Shown here: in pieces, positions 1-9,797 of the stretch | Numbering within the stretch: the first letter of the stretch is position 1 | Layout: every line of letters begins with the position of its first letter | Assembly: GCF_034928825.1 (NCBI RefSeq) | Contig: NZ_JAYFUL010000010.1 | Coordinates: 99,590-163,589, forward strand | From: Arcicella aquatica | GTDB taxonomy: Bacteria; Bacteroidota; Bacteroidia; Cytophagales; Spirosomataceae | Length of the DNA: 64,000 nt | Direction: 5' to 3' | Program-made: the position numbers and the translations under genes | The notes under the pieces: model-generated | The model's input: the letters and a program-made list of their open reading frames with translations, nothing else | What the model was told of the DNA's origin: nothing | Database searches by the model: none

Positions 1-2
1 AA

Positions 3-149
3 AGTGGTCATGAAGTAGTATTAAAAGTAATAGATGTAGATAAAGCTGATGAGCTAGAAGGCTTCTCGTTGACTAAAAATCTCCAAAAAGGCATAGCTGT
101 TACTTCTTCTCGTAAAGCAAATGTGCATCTGACAAGTTTAAAATGGTAA
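3..149 (+). CDS. C-terminal fragment of an unidentified protein
   Basis: This is an open frame running in from the left edge of the window and ending in TAA, 38 bp before the SusC start. It encodes 48 residues ending in TSLKW. The piece is too short to place in a family and shows no recognisable motif. The close spacing to the SusC gene on the same strand suggests the two share a transcript, so it may be a carbohydrate-related gene, but that is only inference from context. Confidence 0.45.
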   Translation, partial: SGHEVVLKVIDVDKADELEGFSLTKNLQKGIAVTSSRKANVHLTSLKW

Positions 150-187
150 GAATATAATCCTAGTTTCCAATTAATAATCAATTTAAA

Positions 188-3100
188 ATGCAAAAACAAC
201 TACAAAAGCAGATATGGCTAAGAGTCCTGCTGTTAATTGTAATGGCTGGTTCTCAAGTAATTGGGTCGGTAAAAGCAAACGCTTTTACACAGCAGAGACA
301 AATGGCGGTGCCTGTAACAGGAACCGTGACGAATGAAATAGGGCAAGCGATGCCAGGCGTAAACGTTTTTGATAAAACGGCAAAAAAAGGAACAGTTACA
401 AATGCTAATGGTAAATATTCAATTACAGCGAACGAAGGAACAACGTTGGTATTCTCTTTTGTAGGCTACGAATCCAAAGAAATACTTGTTGGAAAATCAG
501 CGGTAATCAATGTTAAGTTGACCGAGAATTCACAAGAGTTACAAGAAGTGGTAGCTATTGGTTATTCAACCGTGCGTAAAGGTGATGTAACAGGAGCGAT
601 TTCAAGTGTAAAAGCTAAAGAATTAAACCTTAGTACGCCAACAGTAGGTCAGGCTTTAGTAGGGAAAGTAGCGGGGGTGCAGGTTTCACAGGTAAGTGGT
701 GCACCGTATGTAAGTACTAAAATTCGTGTTCGTGGGGTAGGGTCAATCAATGCGAGTTCAGACCCACTTTATGTGGTAGATGGCTATCCTGTAGGAAATG
801 ATTTATTCATCAATCCAAACGATATCGAATCAATCGACATTTTAAAAGATGCTGCCTCGGCTGCGATTTATGGTTCAAGAGCCTCAGGCGGTGTAGTGTT
901 GATTACTACCAAAAGAGGAAAAGAAGGTACAGGTCAGTTTCAGTATGATGTACAATATGGTCTGAATCAGTTAAGTAAAAAAGTAGATTTGTTGAACTCA
1001 GAACAATTTGCGCAATTATTGATTGATGGTCATAACAATACTTATCGTGATTTAATCGTGAATTCTGGTAGAGCATGGTCAGATGCGATGTTCTCTGATG
1101 ATAACGCTACCAGAGTTGCTAAAGTAGGAAATGCTTCTTCTGTTAGTATTCCTGAAGAATTCTATAATTTTGGTACACAAACATTGATTAAACCAAAGAT
1201 TGATACTGACTGGCAGAATGAACTTTATCAGACATCGCTAGCACAACGTCATAATTTATCATTTTCAGGCGGAAATAGCTCAACACGTTATGCTATCAGT
1301 GGTGGTTATCTAAACCAGCCTGGTATTATTAAAAGTACCAAGCAGGAACGTATTAATTTCCGTGCAAATATTGACGGACAGGTAAGCAAAAAACTAAGAG
1401 TAGCAGGGAATTTAGCGGTTACTACCAATGAAAACCGTGAAGTACAAGAAGGACGTTTCAATCAAGGACCAATTCTTGGAGCTTTAATTTATATGCCATT
1501 TTTTGCTGCTTATAATGAAGACGGAAGCTTAAAGAAAAATGAAGCGGCTGCTAAATCTGCATTGTATGCTTACCAATCGGTAGAAAACCCTGTAGCATTG
1601 GCTACTGAAACACATATTTCTCGTAAAGGTGTTCGTGGTACTTTTAGTGGAAATGCTACGTATGAAATTGTACCAAGCTTATTTGCTAAAGTAAATGTAG
1701 GCTTACAGACTTACAATGAAAAATATGAATTCTATTTACCGACCTCTTTGAGTAACGGTGCTAATGCGCCAGGTTCTGCGCAATCTATTGCTGCTGCTAA
1801 CGCTGTTGCTCAGACTAGATCTGAAATGGATAAATTGGCAGAGTTTACCTTGAATTATAATGGTAAATTCGGAAATCACAATATTAATGCTTTGGCAGGT
1901 TATACTGCCCAAGAGCTTGATATTGATGTGATTAGTGTAACAGCTAAGGGTTTCCAGAATGATAGAATTGAGGAAATTACTGGAAAAGGAGCAGATGCTA
2001 CCTTGTTTACCTTGAATAGTAACACAGGTAAATCAACAGCTACTTTACTTTCATATTTAGCTCGTGTGGCTTATAATTACAAAGATAGATATTTCTTAAC
2101 GGCTTCTTTTAGACGTGACGCTTCTTCTCGTTTTGGTCCTTTGAATCGTTGGGGTAATTTCCCTTCTGTTTCTGCTAGCTGGAATCTTTCTCAAGAACCT
2201 TTCTATGCAGATAGATTCGGAGAGCAAACTTCTGTGAAAGTACGTGCAAGCTGGGGATTAAGTGGTAACAATAATATTGGTAACTATAATTATTTACAAA
2301 CGATGTCTAGTCCCACAGGAGTTGTTTTTGGCAATGGAACCATTCAGTCTGCTGTTTATGCAAATACCATTCGTGACCAACGCTTAGGATGGGAATCTAC
2401 TTCTCAGTTCAACTTTGGTACAGACATCGGTTTATTCAACAATCGTATTTTTGTAATGGCTAACTATTATATCAGTCAGTCATCAGATTTATTGTTTAAT
2501 CAACCCGTTTCTGCGATTTCTGGTGCTGCAACGATGTTAACAAACCTAAGAAACTCTAAAGTACAGAATAAAGGGTTAGACTTGCAGATTGATACACGTA
2601 TCATTCAGAACAGCGATTTAAGAGTTAATTTAAGCGGTAATATCTCAATCAACCGTAATGAAGTATTAGACCTTGGTGGTGCTAACACGATTATTACTAA
2701 CGGTGCTGAGCGTTCGTATTTAACACATATTACACAGCAAGGTCAGCCAATAGGTATGTTCTATGGTTTTAAGGTAAAAGGAATGGTTCGCCAGTCGGAC
2801 ATGGATAATTTAGCGGCTGATAACTTAGTGTATAATACGGCTACACAGTCTTTCCCAGCAGGGTATAAAATCAAAGGTCCTGCTCGCTCAACTGCATCCA
2901 GCAATACTTTAAAGCCAGGGGATATTTATTTTGAAGATGTTAATGGTGACGGAGTAGTAAACGATTTAGATAAAACGGTGATTGGTACGCCTTATGCCAA
3001 ATTTACTTATGGCTTTGCGTTATCAGCAACCTATAAAAACTTTGATTTAAGTTCATCTTTCAATGGGTCTTATGGTAACCAAGTATTAGACGGTCAAGAT

Positions 3101-3508
3101 TATTATGTTTATAACATGGAAGGTTCTGGTAATCAATATGCTTCGGTAGCAAATCGTTATCGTTCAGAAACAGAACCTGGAGATGGTTCGGTATATCGTG
3201 CTTCTCGTGGTGGTACACAAAGTAATAGTACACGTCTTTCAAGTTTCTATTTACAAGATGGCTCTTTCTTGCGTTGTACTAACCTTACCTTAGGATTTAC
3301 TTTGCCAACCCAATGGTTAGGAAAACAAAAATCAGTATCAAATGCTAGAATTTATGTAGGAGTGGATAATGCATTTACCATTACTAAATACAAAGGCTAT
3401 AACCCAGAAGTTGATTATAACGACGGAGCGAACCTTACACCAGGTGTTGATTACGGAAAATATCCTTTGATGAGAGCTTATAATATTGGTGCAAAATTGA
3501 CATTCTAA
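188..3508 (+). CDS. SusC/RagA-family TonB-linked outer-membrane transporter
   Basis: The 1106-residue protein is an outer-membrane barrel that imports oligosaccharides (or other large ligands) with TonB energy, working under a SusD lid. A signal peptide covers about residues 1-31. A carboxypeptidase-regulatory-like beta-sandwich spans about 43-105. The plug domain begins near 120 and carries the SusC signature YGSRASGGVVLITTKRG at about 227-243. The protein ends in a beta-strand with terminal Phe (KLTF), as outer-membrane barrels do. There is no STN domain, so it is probably not wired to an ECF/FecR pair. It lies 68 bp before a SusD gene with which it must form the pair. The substrate cannot be read from the sequence, since no glycosidase is attached within the window. 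Confidence 0.96.
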   Translation: MQKQLQKQIWLRVLLLIVMAGSQVIGSVKANAFTQQRQMAVPVTGTVTNEIGQAMPGVNVFDKTAKKGTVTNANGKYSITANEGTTLVFSFVGYESKEILVGKSAVINVKLTENSQELQEVVAIGYSTVRKGDVTGAISSVKAKELNLSTPTVGQALVGKVAGVQVSQVSGAPYVSTKIRVRGVGSINASSDPLYVVDGYPVGNDLFINPNDIESIDILKDAASAAIYGSRASGGVVLITTKRGKEGTGQFQYDVQYGLNQLSKKVDLLNSEQFAQLLIDGHNNTYRDLIVNSGRAWSDAMFSDDNATRVAKVGNASSVSIPEEFYNFGTQTLIKPKIDTDWQNELYQTSLAQRHNLSFSGGNSSTRYAISGGYLNQPGIIKSTKQERINFRANIDGQVSKKLRVAGNLAVTTNENREVQEGRFNQGPILGALIYMPFFAAYNEDGSLKKNEAAAKSALYAYQSVENPVALATETHISRKGVRGTFSGNATYEIVPSLFAKVNVGLQTYNEKYEFYLPTSLSNGANAPGSAQSIAAANAVAQTRSEMDKLAEFTLNYNGKFGNHNINALAGYTAQELDIDVISVTAKGFQNDRIEEITGKGADATLFTLNSNTGKSTATLLSYLARVAYNYKDRYFLTASFRRDASSRFGPLNRWGNFPSVSASWNLSQEPFYADRFGEQTSVKVRASWGLSGNNNIGNYNYLQTMSSPTGVVFGNGTIQSAVYANTIRDQRLGWESTSQFNFGTDIGLFNNRIFVMANYYISQSSDLLFNQPVSAISGAATMLTNLRNSKVQNKGLDLQIDTRIIQNSDLRVNLSGNISINRNEVLDLGGANTIITNGAERSYLTHITQQGQPIGMFYGFKVKGMVRQSDMDNLAADNLVYNTATQSFPAGYKIKGPARSTASSNTLKPGDIYFEDVNGDGVVNDLDKTVIGTPYAKFTYGFALSATYKNFDLSSSFNGSYGNQVLDGQDYYVYNMEGSGNQYASVANRYRSETEPGDGSVYRASRGGTQSNSTRLSSFYLQDGSFLRCTNLTLGFTLPTQWLGKQKSVSNARIYVGVDNAFTITKYKGYNPEVDYNDGANLTPGVDYGKYPLMRAYNIGAKLTF

Positions 3509-3576
3509 ATTGATTTTCAAGGAAAGTAATCTCTTGTGATGCTTTCTCGAAAATCACCTTAACGATATTCATAACA

Positions 3577-5100
3577 ATGATAAAGAAACTAATAGTATTA
3601 CTTGTAATGGCAACAGCCCTTACAAGTTGTAGTGATGATTTTGTCCTACAAACAGACCCTAACTCAGTAGCTGCTTCTGATTATTTTCGTACAGAAAATG
3701 ATGTGCTTCTAGCAGTCAATGGTGTGTACCAATCGCTTCGTAGCTCAAATAATATTGGTGAAAACAGCGGACTTTATACCGACGAACGTTCGGATGATGC
3801 TGGTAGAAATGATAACCAGTCGAACGCAGGGGAGCCTTTTCAGTTCAATGATTTTTCTATTTTGCCAAGTAACACGTATTTAAAAAGCCACTGGCTGTCG
3901 TTATATCAAACAATTGCCCGTTGTAATCAGGTTACTTCAAATATTGATAACGTAACCTTTACCACTGTTGCCAATAAAGATATTTACAATGCAGAAGTAA
4001 AGTTTGTTCGTGCGATGATTTACTTTCATTTAGTAAGAAAATGGGGTGATGTACCTTTGGTTACTAAACAACTAAATTCTGATGAGATTGTTGCTAATAC
4101 TTTCCGTGAGAAAAAAGAAAAAGTATATGAACAAATTGTTGCAGATTTGAAAGAGGCTGTAGCAAGTGGATTGCCTAATCAACAGCCACTTACGGGTAAA
4201 GGAAGAGTGTCAAAAGCAGCAGCGAACGCTTTATTGGGACAGGTGTACTTAACAATGGCTACTACTTTAGACCAAGCTAACCGAGCTAGTAATTTAGCCA
4301 ATGCAAAAACGTATTTAACGGCAGCTTATAATATGAAAACATTTACGACTTTGAAAGATATTCCTTATGTAGATGTGTTTGATATAAATAAAAAGTCAAC
4401 GAATCCAGAAATTATTTTCCAGATTGTTAACAAACAAGGCGACATAACGTATTCGTCATCTATTGCGGCAAATAATCAAGCAAAAGGGGAAACAATTAAT
4501 TCATTAAAACCAAGTAGCGGTGTAGGTGGAAATGTAAAACTTGATTTAGTAAAAGAATACGAAACCAATGATTTACGTAAAGATTTCTCAATAAAATATG
4601 CCAACGATGCTTCTGTAAAAGATTGGTACATTACTAAATTCAGAGATGCTAGTGCTTTGGCAGGAGCTACAGGTTTAGGTGGAAACGACTGGCCGATTAT
4701 CAGGTATGCAGATGTAATTTTGATGTTAGCAGAAGTAAGTATGTATTTAGGAGAAGAAGCTAATGCTATTCAATACTTAAACCAAGTACGTGAAAGAGCC
4801 AAAATGCCAACGTATGAAGTAATGAAAAACGATGCTGATTACGCTAAAAGATACCCAACGTTAAAATTGGCAATTCTTCATGAACGTAGAGTTGAATTAG
4901 CATTTGAACATCACCGTTGGTTTGATTTACTTCGTTTCTTTACAGCGACTGAGTTGGTTTCATATATCCAAAGCAAAGCACAGGCAGATTATGGAACGGC
5001 TAAAGTGTCTAACTTTGGTTTGAAGGATTATTTATTCCCAATTCCTGCAGACGAATACAAATTAAATCCAGTGAAAATGTATCAAAATACTGGTTATTAA
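3577..5100 (+). CDS. SusD/RagB-family nutrient-binding lipoprotein
   Basis: This 507-residue surface lipoprotein binds the substrate for the SusC channel encoded just upstream. The N-terminus is a lipoprotein signal ending in LTSC, with the acylated Cys at residue 18. The body has the SusD layout: a helical TPR-like N-terminal half, then the conserved stretch YADVILMLAEV near residue 376 and the C-terminal motif HERRVELAFEHHRWFDLLRF near 435. Its length is normal for the family. It closes the two-gene operon, and a perfect hairpin terminator begins a few bases after the stop codon. Confidence 0.96.
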   Translation: MIKKLIVLLVMATALTSCSDDFVLQTDPNSVAASDYFRTENDVLLAVNGVYQSLRSSNNIGENSGLYTDERSDDAGRNDNQSNAGEPFQFNDFSILPSNTYLKSHWLSLYQTIARCNQVTSNIDNVTFTTVANKDIYNAEVKFVRAMIYFHLVRKWGDVPLVTKQLNSDEIVANTFREKKEKVYEQIVADLKEAVASGLPNQQPLTGKGRVSKAAANALLGQVYLTMATTLDQANRASNLANAKTYLTAAYNMKTFTTLKDIPYVDVFDINKKSTNPEIIFQIVNKQGDITYSSSIAANNQAKGETINSLKPSSGVGGNVKLDLVKEYETNDLRKDFSIKYANDASVKDWYITKFRDASALAGATGLGGNDWPIIRYADVILMLAEVSMYLGEEANAIQYLNQVRERAKMPTYEVMKNDADYAKRYPTLKLAILHERRVELAFEHHRWFDLLRFFTATELVSYIQSKAQADYGTAKVSNFGLKDYLFPIPADEYKLNPVKMYQNTGY

Positions 5101-5105
5101 TTAAT

Positions 5106-5143
5106 AACAAAACAGCTCAGCCACACGGCTGAGCTGTTTTGTT
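5106..5143. terminator. bidirectional hairpin terminator
   Basis: A perfect 17-bp stem (5106-5122 with 5127-5143) closes on a 4-base loop ACAC and is flanked by A- and T-rich tracts. It sits between the convergent SusD gene and the efflux operon, so it can stop transcription from both sides. Confidence 0.88.
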
Positions 5144-5167
5144 TAAATACAAATCCTGCGATACTAC

Positions 5168-6586
5168 TTATTTCCAGCCACCACCTAACGAACGATATAA
5201 ATCTACATCTGCTTCTAGTCTGGCTTTTTTCAAGGAAACCAATTCTAATTCACTTTGTAGTAAATTACTTTGAGCAGTAATTACCTCTAAATAATTAGCC
5301 ATGCCACTTTTAAACAGCATATCTGCATTGCTGATAGCTTGTTGTAATGTTGCTACTCTTAATGAGAGCTTCGTATTTTGCTCTTCTATTTTTTGAATTT
5401 TAATCAAAGCATCAGAAACCTCTCCTGTAGCAATTAAAACAGATTGACGAAAACCAATAACGGCTTTCTCTCTTTGTACTTTTGCTATTTCATACTGAGT
5501 ACTCAATTTTTTGCCATTTAACAAAGGTTGGGTAAGCCCACCAGCAACTACTCCGAACAGTGAAGTAGGAAGCGAAAACCAATTACTTGCTTCAAAGGCA
5601 TTTAAGCCACCAGTTGCGGTAATCGTCAATGACGGATATAAGCTTGCTTTTGTTATACCTACTTTTGCATTGGCTTCTTGCAATAGCAATTCCGCATTTT
5701 TTACATCGGGTCTTCTTCCAACTAAAGCAGACGGCACGCCTACTGAAAGTTGATTTTGGGAAGCAATAGCACTCAACATCACTTTGCGTTCAACTGCTTT
5801 TGGAAAACCTCCCGTTAATACACTCAACGCATTTTCTTGAATAACGATATTTTGTTCCAACAAAGGAATCAATTGTGCAGCCACTAGTCTTTGTGCTTCT
5901 GCTTGTTGTTTGGCCAATAGTGAAACGTGACCCGATTCAAACTGAAGATTAATCATAAAAAGAGTTTTATCATTTAATTCCAGATTTTTTCTAGCGATTT
6001 CCACTTGTGCATCCAACATCAATAAAGTATAAAATCCTTTTGAAACAGCCGCTACAATGGTTGTTTGCAAGGCCTTTTTAGCTTCCTCCGACTGAGCATA
6101 TTGTGAGAGGGTGGTTTTCGTTTGATTACCAATTTTGCCCCAGATGTCTGCTTCCCAAGATAAACTTGCTGCCGCAGTAAAGTCTTCGATATGTTCCTTT
6201 TTCAAAAACTGATTCAAACTAATGCCATTCAAACTATTGTTGGAAGGGTTCGTAGAGTTTGAGGTAATCTGAAGATTCAAATTAGGAATATTATTAAACT
6301 TAGCTTGCTTTAGTTGTAACTGTGCAATGTCAATATTTTTCTGAGCAACCAACAAATCATTATTACGATGAATAGCGCTATCGATTAGTTTTTGTAAGGT
6401 AGTTTCTGTAAAAAACGTTTTCCAGTTTAAATCTGCCACGCTAGTAGTACTATCTTGAATATTTACATCTCTGAAAGTAACAGGAATAGCATCTTCGGGA
6501 ATTTTAACTTCTTTTGAAACTTTACAAGAAATAATGCTTGTCGATAATAATAACATTATCGACAAGGTTTTAATATGATTTTTCAT
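5168..6586 (-). CDS. RND efflux outer-membrane factor lipoprotein (TolC/NodT family)
   Basis: This is the outer-membrane exit duct of a tripartite drug or solute pump. From the ATG at 6586 it has 472 residues and a lipoprotein signal ending in IISC (Cys21), typical of OprM/NodT-type factors. Two outer-membrane-efflux repeats with long coiled-coil helices follow, including the typical stretch SALVGRRPDVKNAELLLQ. The open frame extends further upstream to 6622, but that would overlap the pump gene and hide the lipoprotein signal, so 6586 is preferred. It starts 7 bp after the pump stop and is the last gene of the operon. Confidence 0.94.
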   Translation of the reverse strand: MKNHIKTLSIMLLLSTSIISCKVSKEVKIPEDAIPVTFRDVNIQDSTTSVADLNWKTFFTETTLQKLIDSAIHRNNDLLVAQKNIDIAQLQLKQAKFNNIPNLNLQITSNSTNPSNNSLNGISLNQFLKKEHIEDFTAAASLSWEADIWGKIGNQTKTTLSQYAQSEEAKKALQTTIVAAVSKGFYTLLMLDAQVEIARKNLELNDKTLFMINLQFESGHVSLLAKQQAEAQRLVAAQLIPLLEQNIVIQENALSVLTGGFPKAVERKVMLSAIASQNQLSVGVPSALVGRRPDVKNAELLLQEANAKVGITKASLYPSLTITATGGLNAFEASNWFSLPTSLFGVVAGGLTQPLLNGKKLSTQYEIAKVQREKAVIGFRQSVLIATGEVSDALIKIQKIEEQNTKLSLRVATLQQAISNADMLFKSGMANYLEVITAQSNLLQSELELVSLKKARLEADVDLYRSLGGGWK

Positions 6587-6593
6587 TGTATGC

Positions 6594-9500
6594 TTAATTA
6601 TAAGTAGCGACCAAATCTTCATGAATGATAGAGTTAATCTCTGGTTTTTTTCTAGAAATTTTTTCGTGTAAGTATTGAAAAATTACAAATAACACTGGAA
6701 TAATAAACAAGCCTAAGACTACGCCAGAGACCATTCCGCCTGCTGCTCCAATACTGATAGAGTGGTTACCTTGAGCCGAAGGCCCTTTGGCATCCATCAT
6801 CGGAATTAAACCCACCACAAAAGCGAGGGAGGTCATGATAATAGGTCTTAAACGGAGTTTCGCAGCTTCTATTGATGCAGAAACTAACGTCTTCCCTGCT
6901 TTTCTGCGTTGTAAGGCGAACTCTATAATCAGAATCGCATTTTTAGCCAACAGACCAATCAACATAACCAAGGCTACTTGTACATAAATATTATTTTCTA
7001 TTCCTTTTAACCCTATTGCCACAAATACGCCAAATATTCCTGTGGGAATGGATAGAATAACGGCAAACGGTAAGATGTAGCTTTCGTATTGAGCAGCCAA
7101 TAAGAAATAGATAAATAATAACGAAAGCATAAAGATGACTGTAGATTGTCCACCTGAAGAAAGTTCTTCTTTGGTCATCCCTGAAAATTCAAAAGAATAG
7201 CCTGTTGGTAGGTGTTGTTTCGCAACTTCTTCTACCGCAAGAATCGCATCTCCAGAACTATACCCTGGTTTGGCAATGGCATTTACACCAATTGAATTGA
7301 AGAGATTATAACGAGAAGCCGTTTCTGGACCGTAAACCCGTTTTAATTTTACCAACGTATTGATAGGAACCATGTTACCTAATCTGTTCTTTACAAAAAT
7401 GCCGTCCATTGATGATATTTCTGTACGAGCAGATTTTTCTGCCTGAACCATTACTCGGTAGTATTTCCCAAATCTGTTAAAGTCGGATGCCTGAGCACTA
7501 CCAAAATAGGCTTGCATTGTTTGAAGAATATCTTTTACGTTTACGCCCAGTTGCTCGGCTTTTACATCATCCACTTCCATATCGTATTGTGGATAGTCTG
7601 CTTTAAAGGCAGTAAACGCAAATGCGATTTCTGGTCGTTTCATCAATTCACCAAGGAATTTATTGCCGACCTCACTAAATTTAACTAGACTACCACCAGT
7701 TTTATCTTGTAGGACTAAGTCTAGTCCATCGACATTACTAAAACCTGGAACAGTTGGGAAAGTAAAGACAAAGAAATTAGCTCCTTTGATACCGCCAAGC
7801 TTTTGTCTTACTTCATTCATAATTGCATTAATGTCTGTTACTGCTCCTCTTTCTTTAGCGGGTTTCAACAACACGAAAGCAACACCCGACGAAGGACTTG
7901 AAGATTGAGTGAGGATATTAAAGCCCGATAGACCCATCAAAGTTTTTTTAGACTCCATACTGCCTAATACTGTTTCTGCTTGATGAATTACATTGGTAGT
8001 TCTTTCTAACGATGCACCAGCAGGCATTGAAAGCGATATGGCAATAAAACCTTGGTCTTCAGAAGGAATAAAGCCTGTTGGAGTTCTTTTTACCATAACG
8101 ATGGTCGCTGCGATAATCACTACCAGTCCACCAATACTTAGCCATTTATTTCTTACCAAAAAATATAGGCTTCTTACATAATTATTAGTAAGCTTATCGA
8201 ACCCTTTGTTGAAGCCAATAAAAAACTTCTCTTTAAAACTAGGTTTTTGTTGACTGTCCGTATGGTGTGAATGATTCGCTTTTAAGAACAAAGCTGCTAA
8301 CGCTGGACTCAACGTTAAGGCATTGATAGCTGAAATAACAATGGCAATAGCCAAGGTAAAAGCGAACTGACGATAGAAAACGCCTGTTGAGCCACTCATA
8401 AAACCAACAGGTAAAAATACGGCCGACATTACTAAAGTAATTGAAATAATTGCTCCCGTAATTTCACTCATCGCCGACGTTGTAGCTGCTTTCGGAGGAA
8501 GTAGTCGATGTTCCATTTTAGCATGAACAGCTTCTACTACTACAATGGCGTCATCTACCACAATACCAATGGCTAATACCAAAGCAAATAGAGTAAGTAG
8601 ATTAATCGAGAATCCAAAAAGCGACATAAAGAAGAATGTCCCTAAAATAGCCACTGGCACTGCGATAGCAGGAATAAGTGTTGAACGGAAATCTTGTAAG
8701 AAAATAAATACAACCAAGAAAACCAAAAGAAATGCTTCAATCAATGTAGAGATTACCTGATTAATAGATTGGTCAAGCGAATCCTTGGTATTATATAAAA
8801 TAAGGTACTTTACACCTTTTGGGAAATCTTTAGAAGCCTTTTCCATTAGTTTAGCAATGGCTATCTGGATTTCGTTGGCATTAGAACCCGCCAATTGCAT
8901 CGATGCAATGTTGATACCCTGTTTGCCATTTACTCTTGTAAAGTTTCCATACGTATAGGCTCCAAATTCAATCTTCGCAACATCTTTTAAGCGTAATACC
9001 GAACCATCTGCATTAGAGCGAATTACGATGTTTTCATATTCAGCAGGTTTATTGAGTTTACCCTTGTATTTGATTACGTATTCAAAAGACTCCTTGCTAC
9101 TTTCTCCAAATTTTCCTGGAGCAGCCTCTAGGTTTTTGTCTTGAATAGCTGCCATTACTTCTTTTGGTGTAAGGTTATAGCTAGTCATTTGAGCAGGATT
9201 GAGCCACACACGCATTGAATAGTCTTTATTCCCTCCAAATATCATGGATTGCCCTACCCCAGGAATCCTTTTGATTTCTGGAATGATGTTAATCTGAGCA
9301 TAGTTGGCTAGAAAAGTCTGGTCATACGTTTTTTCATCTTCAGAATACATATCAACTACCATCATCAAACTATTTTGTTGCTTGGCAGTAGTAATACCCG
9401 CTTGCACAACTTCAGCAGGTAACTGACTAGTAGCTTGTGCTACGCGGTTTTGTACGTTTACGGCTGCTTGGTCAGGATTGGTGCCTAATTTAAAGAATAC

Positions 9501-9773
9501 TGTGATGACTAATGAACCATCATTACTGGCGGTCGAACTCATGTAACTCATGTTTTCTACCCCATTGATTGATTCTTCAAGGGAAGGAGCTACCGAACGC
9601 AATACTGTTTCGGCATTTGCACCCGGATACATTGCCATTACCTGTACCGCGGGTGGAGCAATATCAGGGAATTGTTTTAATGGTAATTTGGCAAGGCCTA
9701 AAACACCTAGGATTACCAATAGGATGGATATGACAGTAGCCAACACAGGCCTGTCTATAAATTTCTTAAACAT
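6594..9773 (-). CDS. RND multidrug efflux pump, inner-membrane subunit (HAE1/AcrB family)
   Basis: The 1059-residue protein is a proton-driven inner-membrane pump of the hydrophobe/amphiphile RND family. It has the expected layout of one N-terminal membrane helix, a large periplasmic porter/docking half, six helices, and a repeat of this plan. The proton relay is visible: two adjacent Asp in AIGIVVDDAIVVVEAV (TM4) and Lys in LLAKNAILIIEFA (TM10). The length matches AcrB/MexB. It lies between the adaptor and outer-membrane factor genes and is probably co-transcribed with both under the TetR operators upstream. Its substrate range is not predictable from the sequence. Confidence 0.96.
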   Translation of the reverse strand: MFKKFIDRPVLATVISILLVILGVLGLAKLPLKQFPDIAPPAVQVMAMYPGANAETVLRSVAPSLEESINGVENMSYMSSTASNDGSLVITVFFKLGTNPDQAAVNVQNRVAQATSQLPAEVVQAGITTAKQQNSLMMVVDMYSEDEKTYDQTFLANYAQINIIPEIKRIPGVGQSMIFGGNKDYSMRVWLNPAQMTSYNLTPKEVMAAIQDKNLEAAPGKFGESSKESFEYVIKYKGKLNKPAEYENIVIRSNADGSVLRLKDVAKIEFGAYTYGNFTRVNGKQGINIASMQLAGSNANEIQIAIAKLMEKASKDFPKGVKYLILYNTKDSLDQSINQVISTLIEAFLLVFLVVFIFLQDFRSTLIPAIAVPVAILGTFFFMSLFGFSINLLTLFALVLAIGIVVDDAIVVVEAVHAKMEHRLLPPKAATTSAMSEITGAIISITLVMSAVFLPVGFMSGSTGVFYRQFAFTLAIAIVISAINALTLSPALAALFLKANHSHHTDSQQKPSFKEKFFIGFNKGFDKLTNNYVRSLYFLVRNKWLSIGGLVVIIAATIVMVKRTPTGFIPSEDQGFIAISLSMPAGASLERTTNVIHQAETVLGSMESKKTLMGLSGFNILTQSSSPSSGVAFVLLKPAKERGAVTDINAIMNEVRQKLGGIKGANFFVFTFPTVPGFSNVDGLDLVLQDKTGGSLVKFSEVGNKFLGELMKRPEIAFAFTAFKADYPQYDMEVDDVKAEQLGVNVKDILQTMQAYFGSAQASDFNRFGKYYRVMVQAEKSARTEISSMDGIFVKNRLGNMVPINTLVKLKRVYGPETASRYNLFNSIGVNAIAKPGYSSGDAILAVEEVAKQHLPTGYSFEFSGMTKEELSSGGQSTVIFMLSLLFIYFLLAAQYESYILPFAVILSIPTGIFGVFVAIGLKGIENNIYVQVALVMLIGLLAKNAILIIEFALQRRKAGKTLVSASIEAAKLRLRPIIMTSLAFVVGLIPMMDAKGPSAQGNHSISIGAAGGMVSGVVLGLFIIPVLFVIFQYLHEKISRKKPEINSIIHEDLVATYN

Positions 9774-9797
9774 AATGGATATTGAATAACTTGTGAA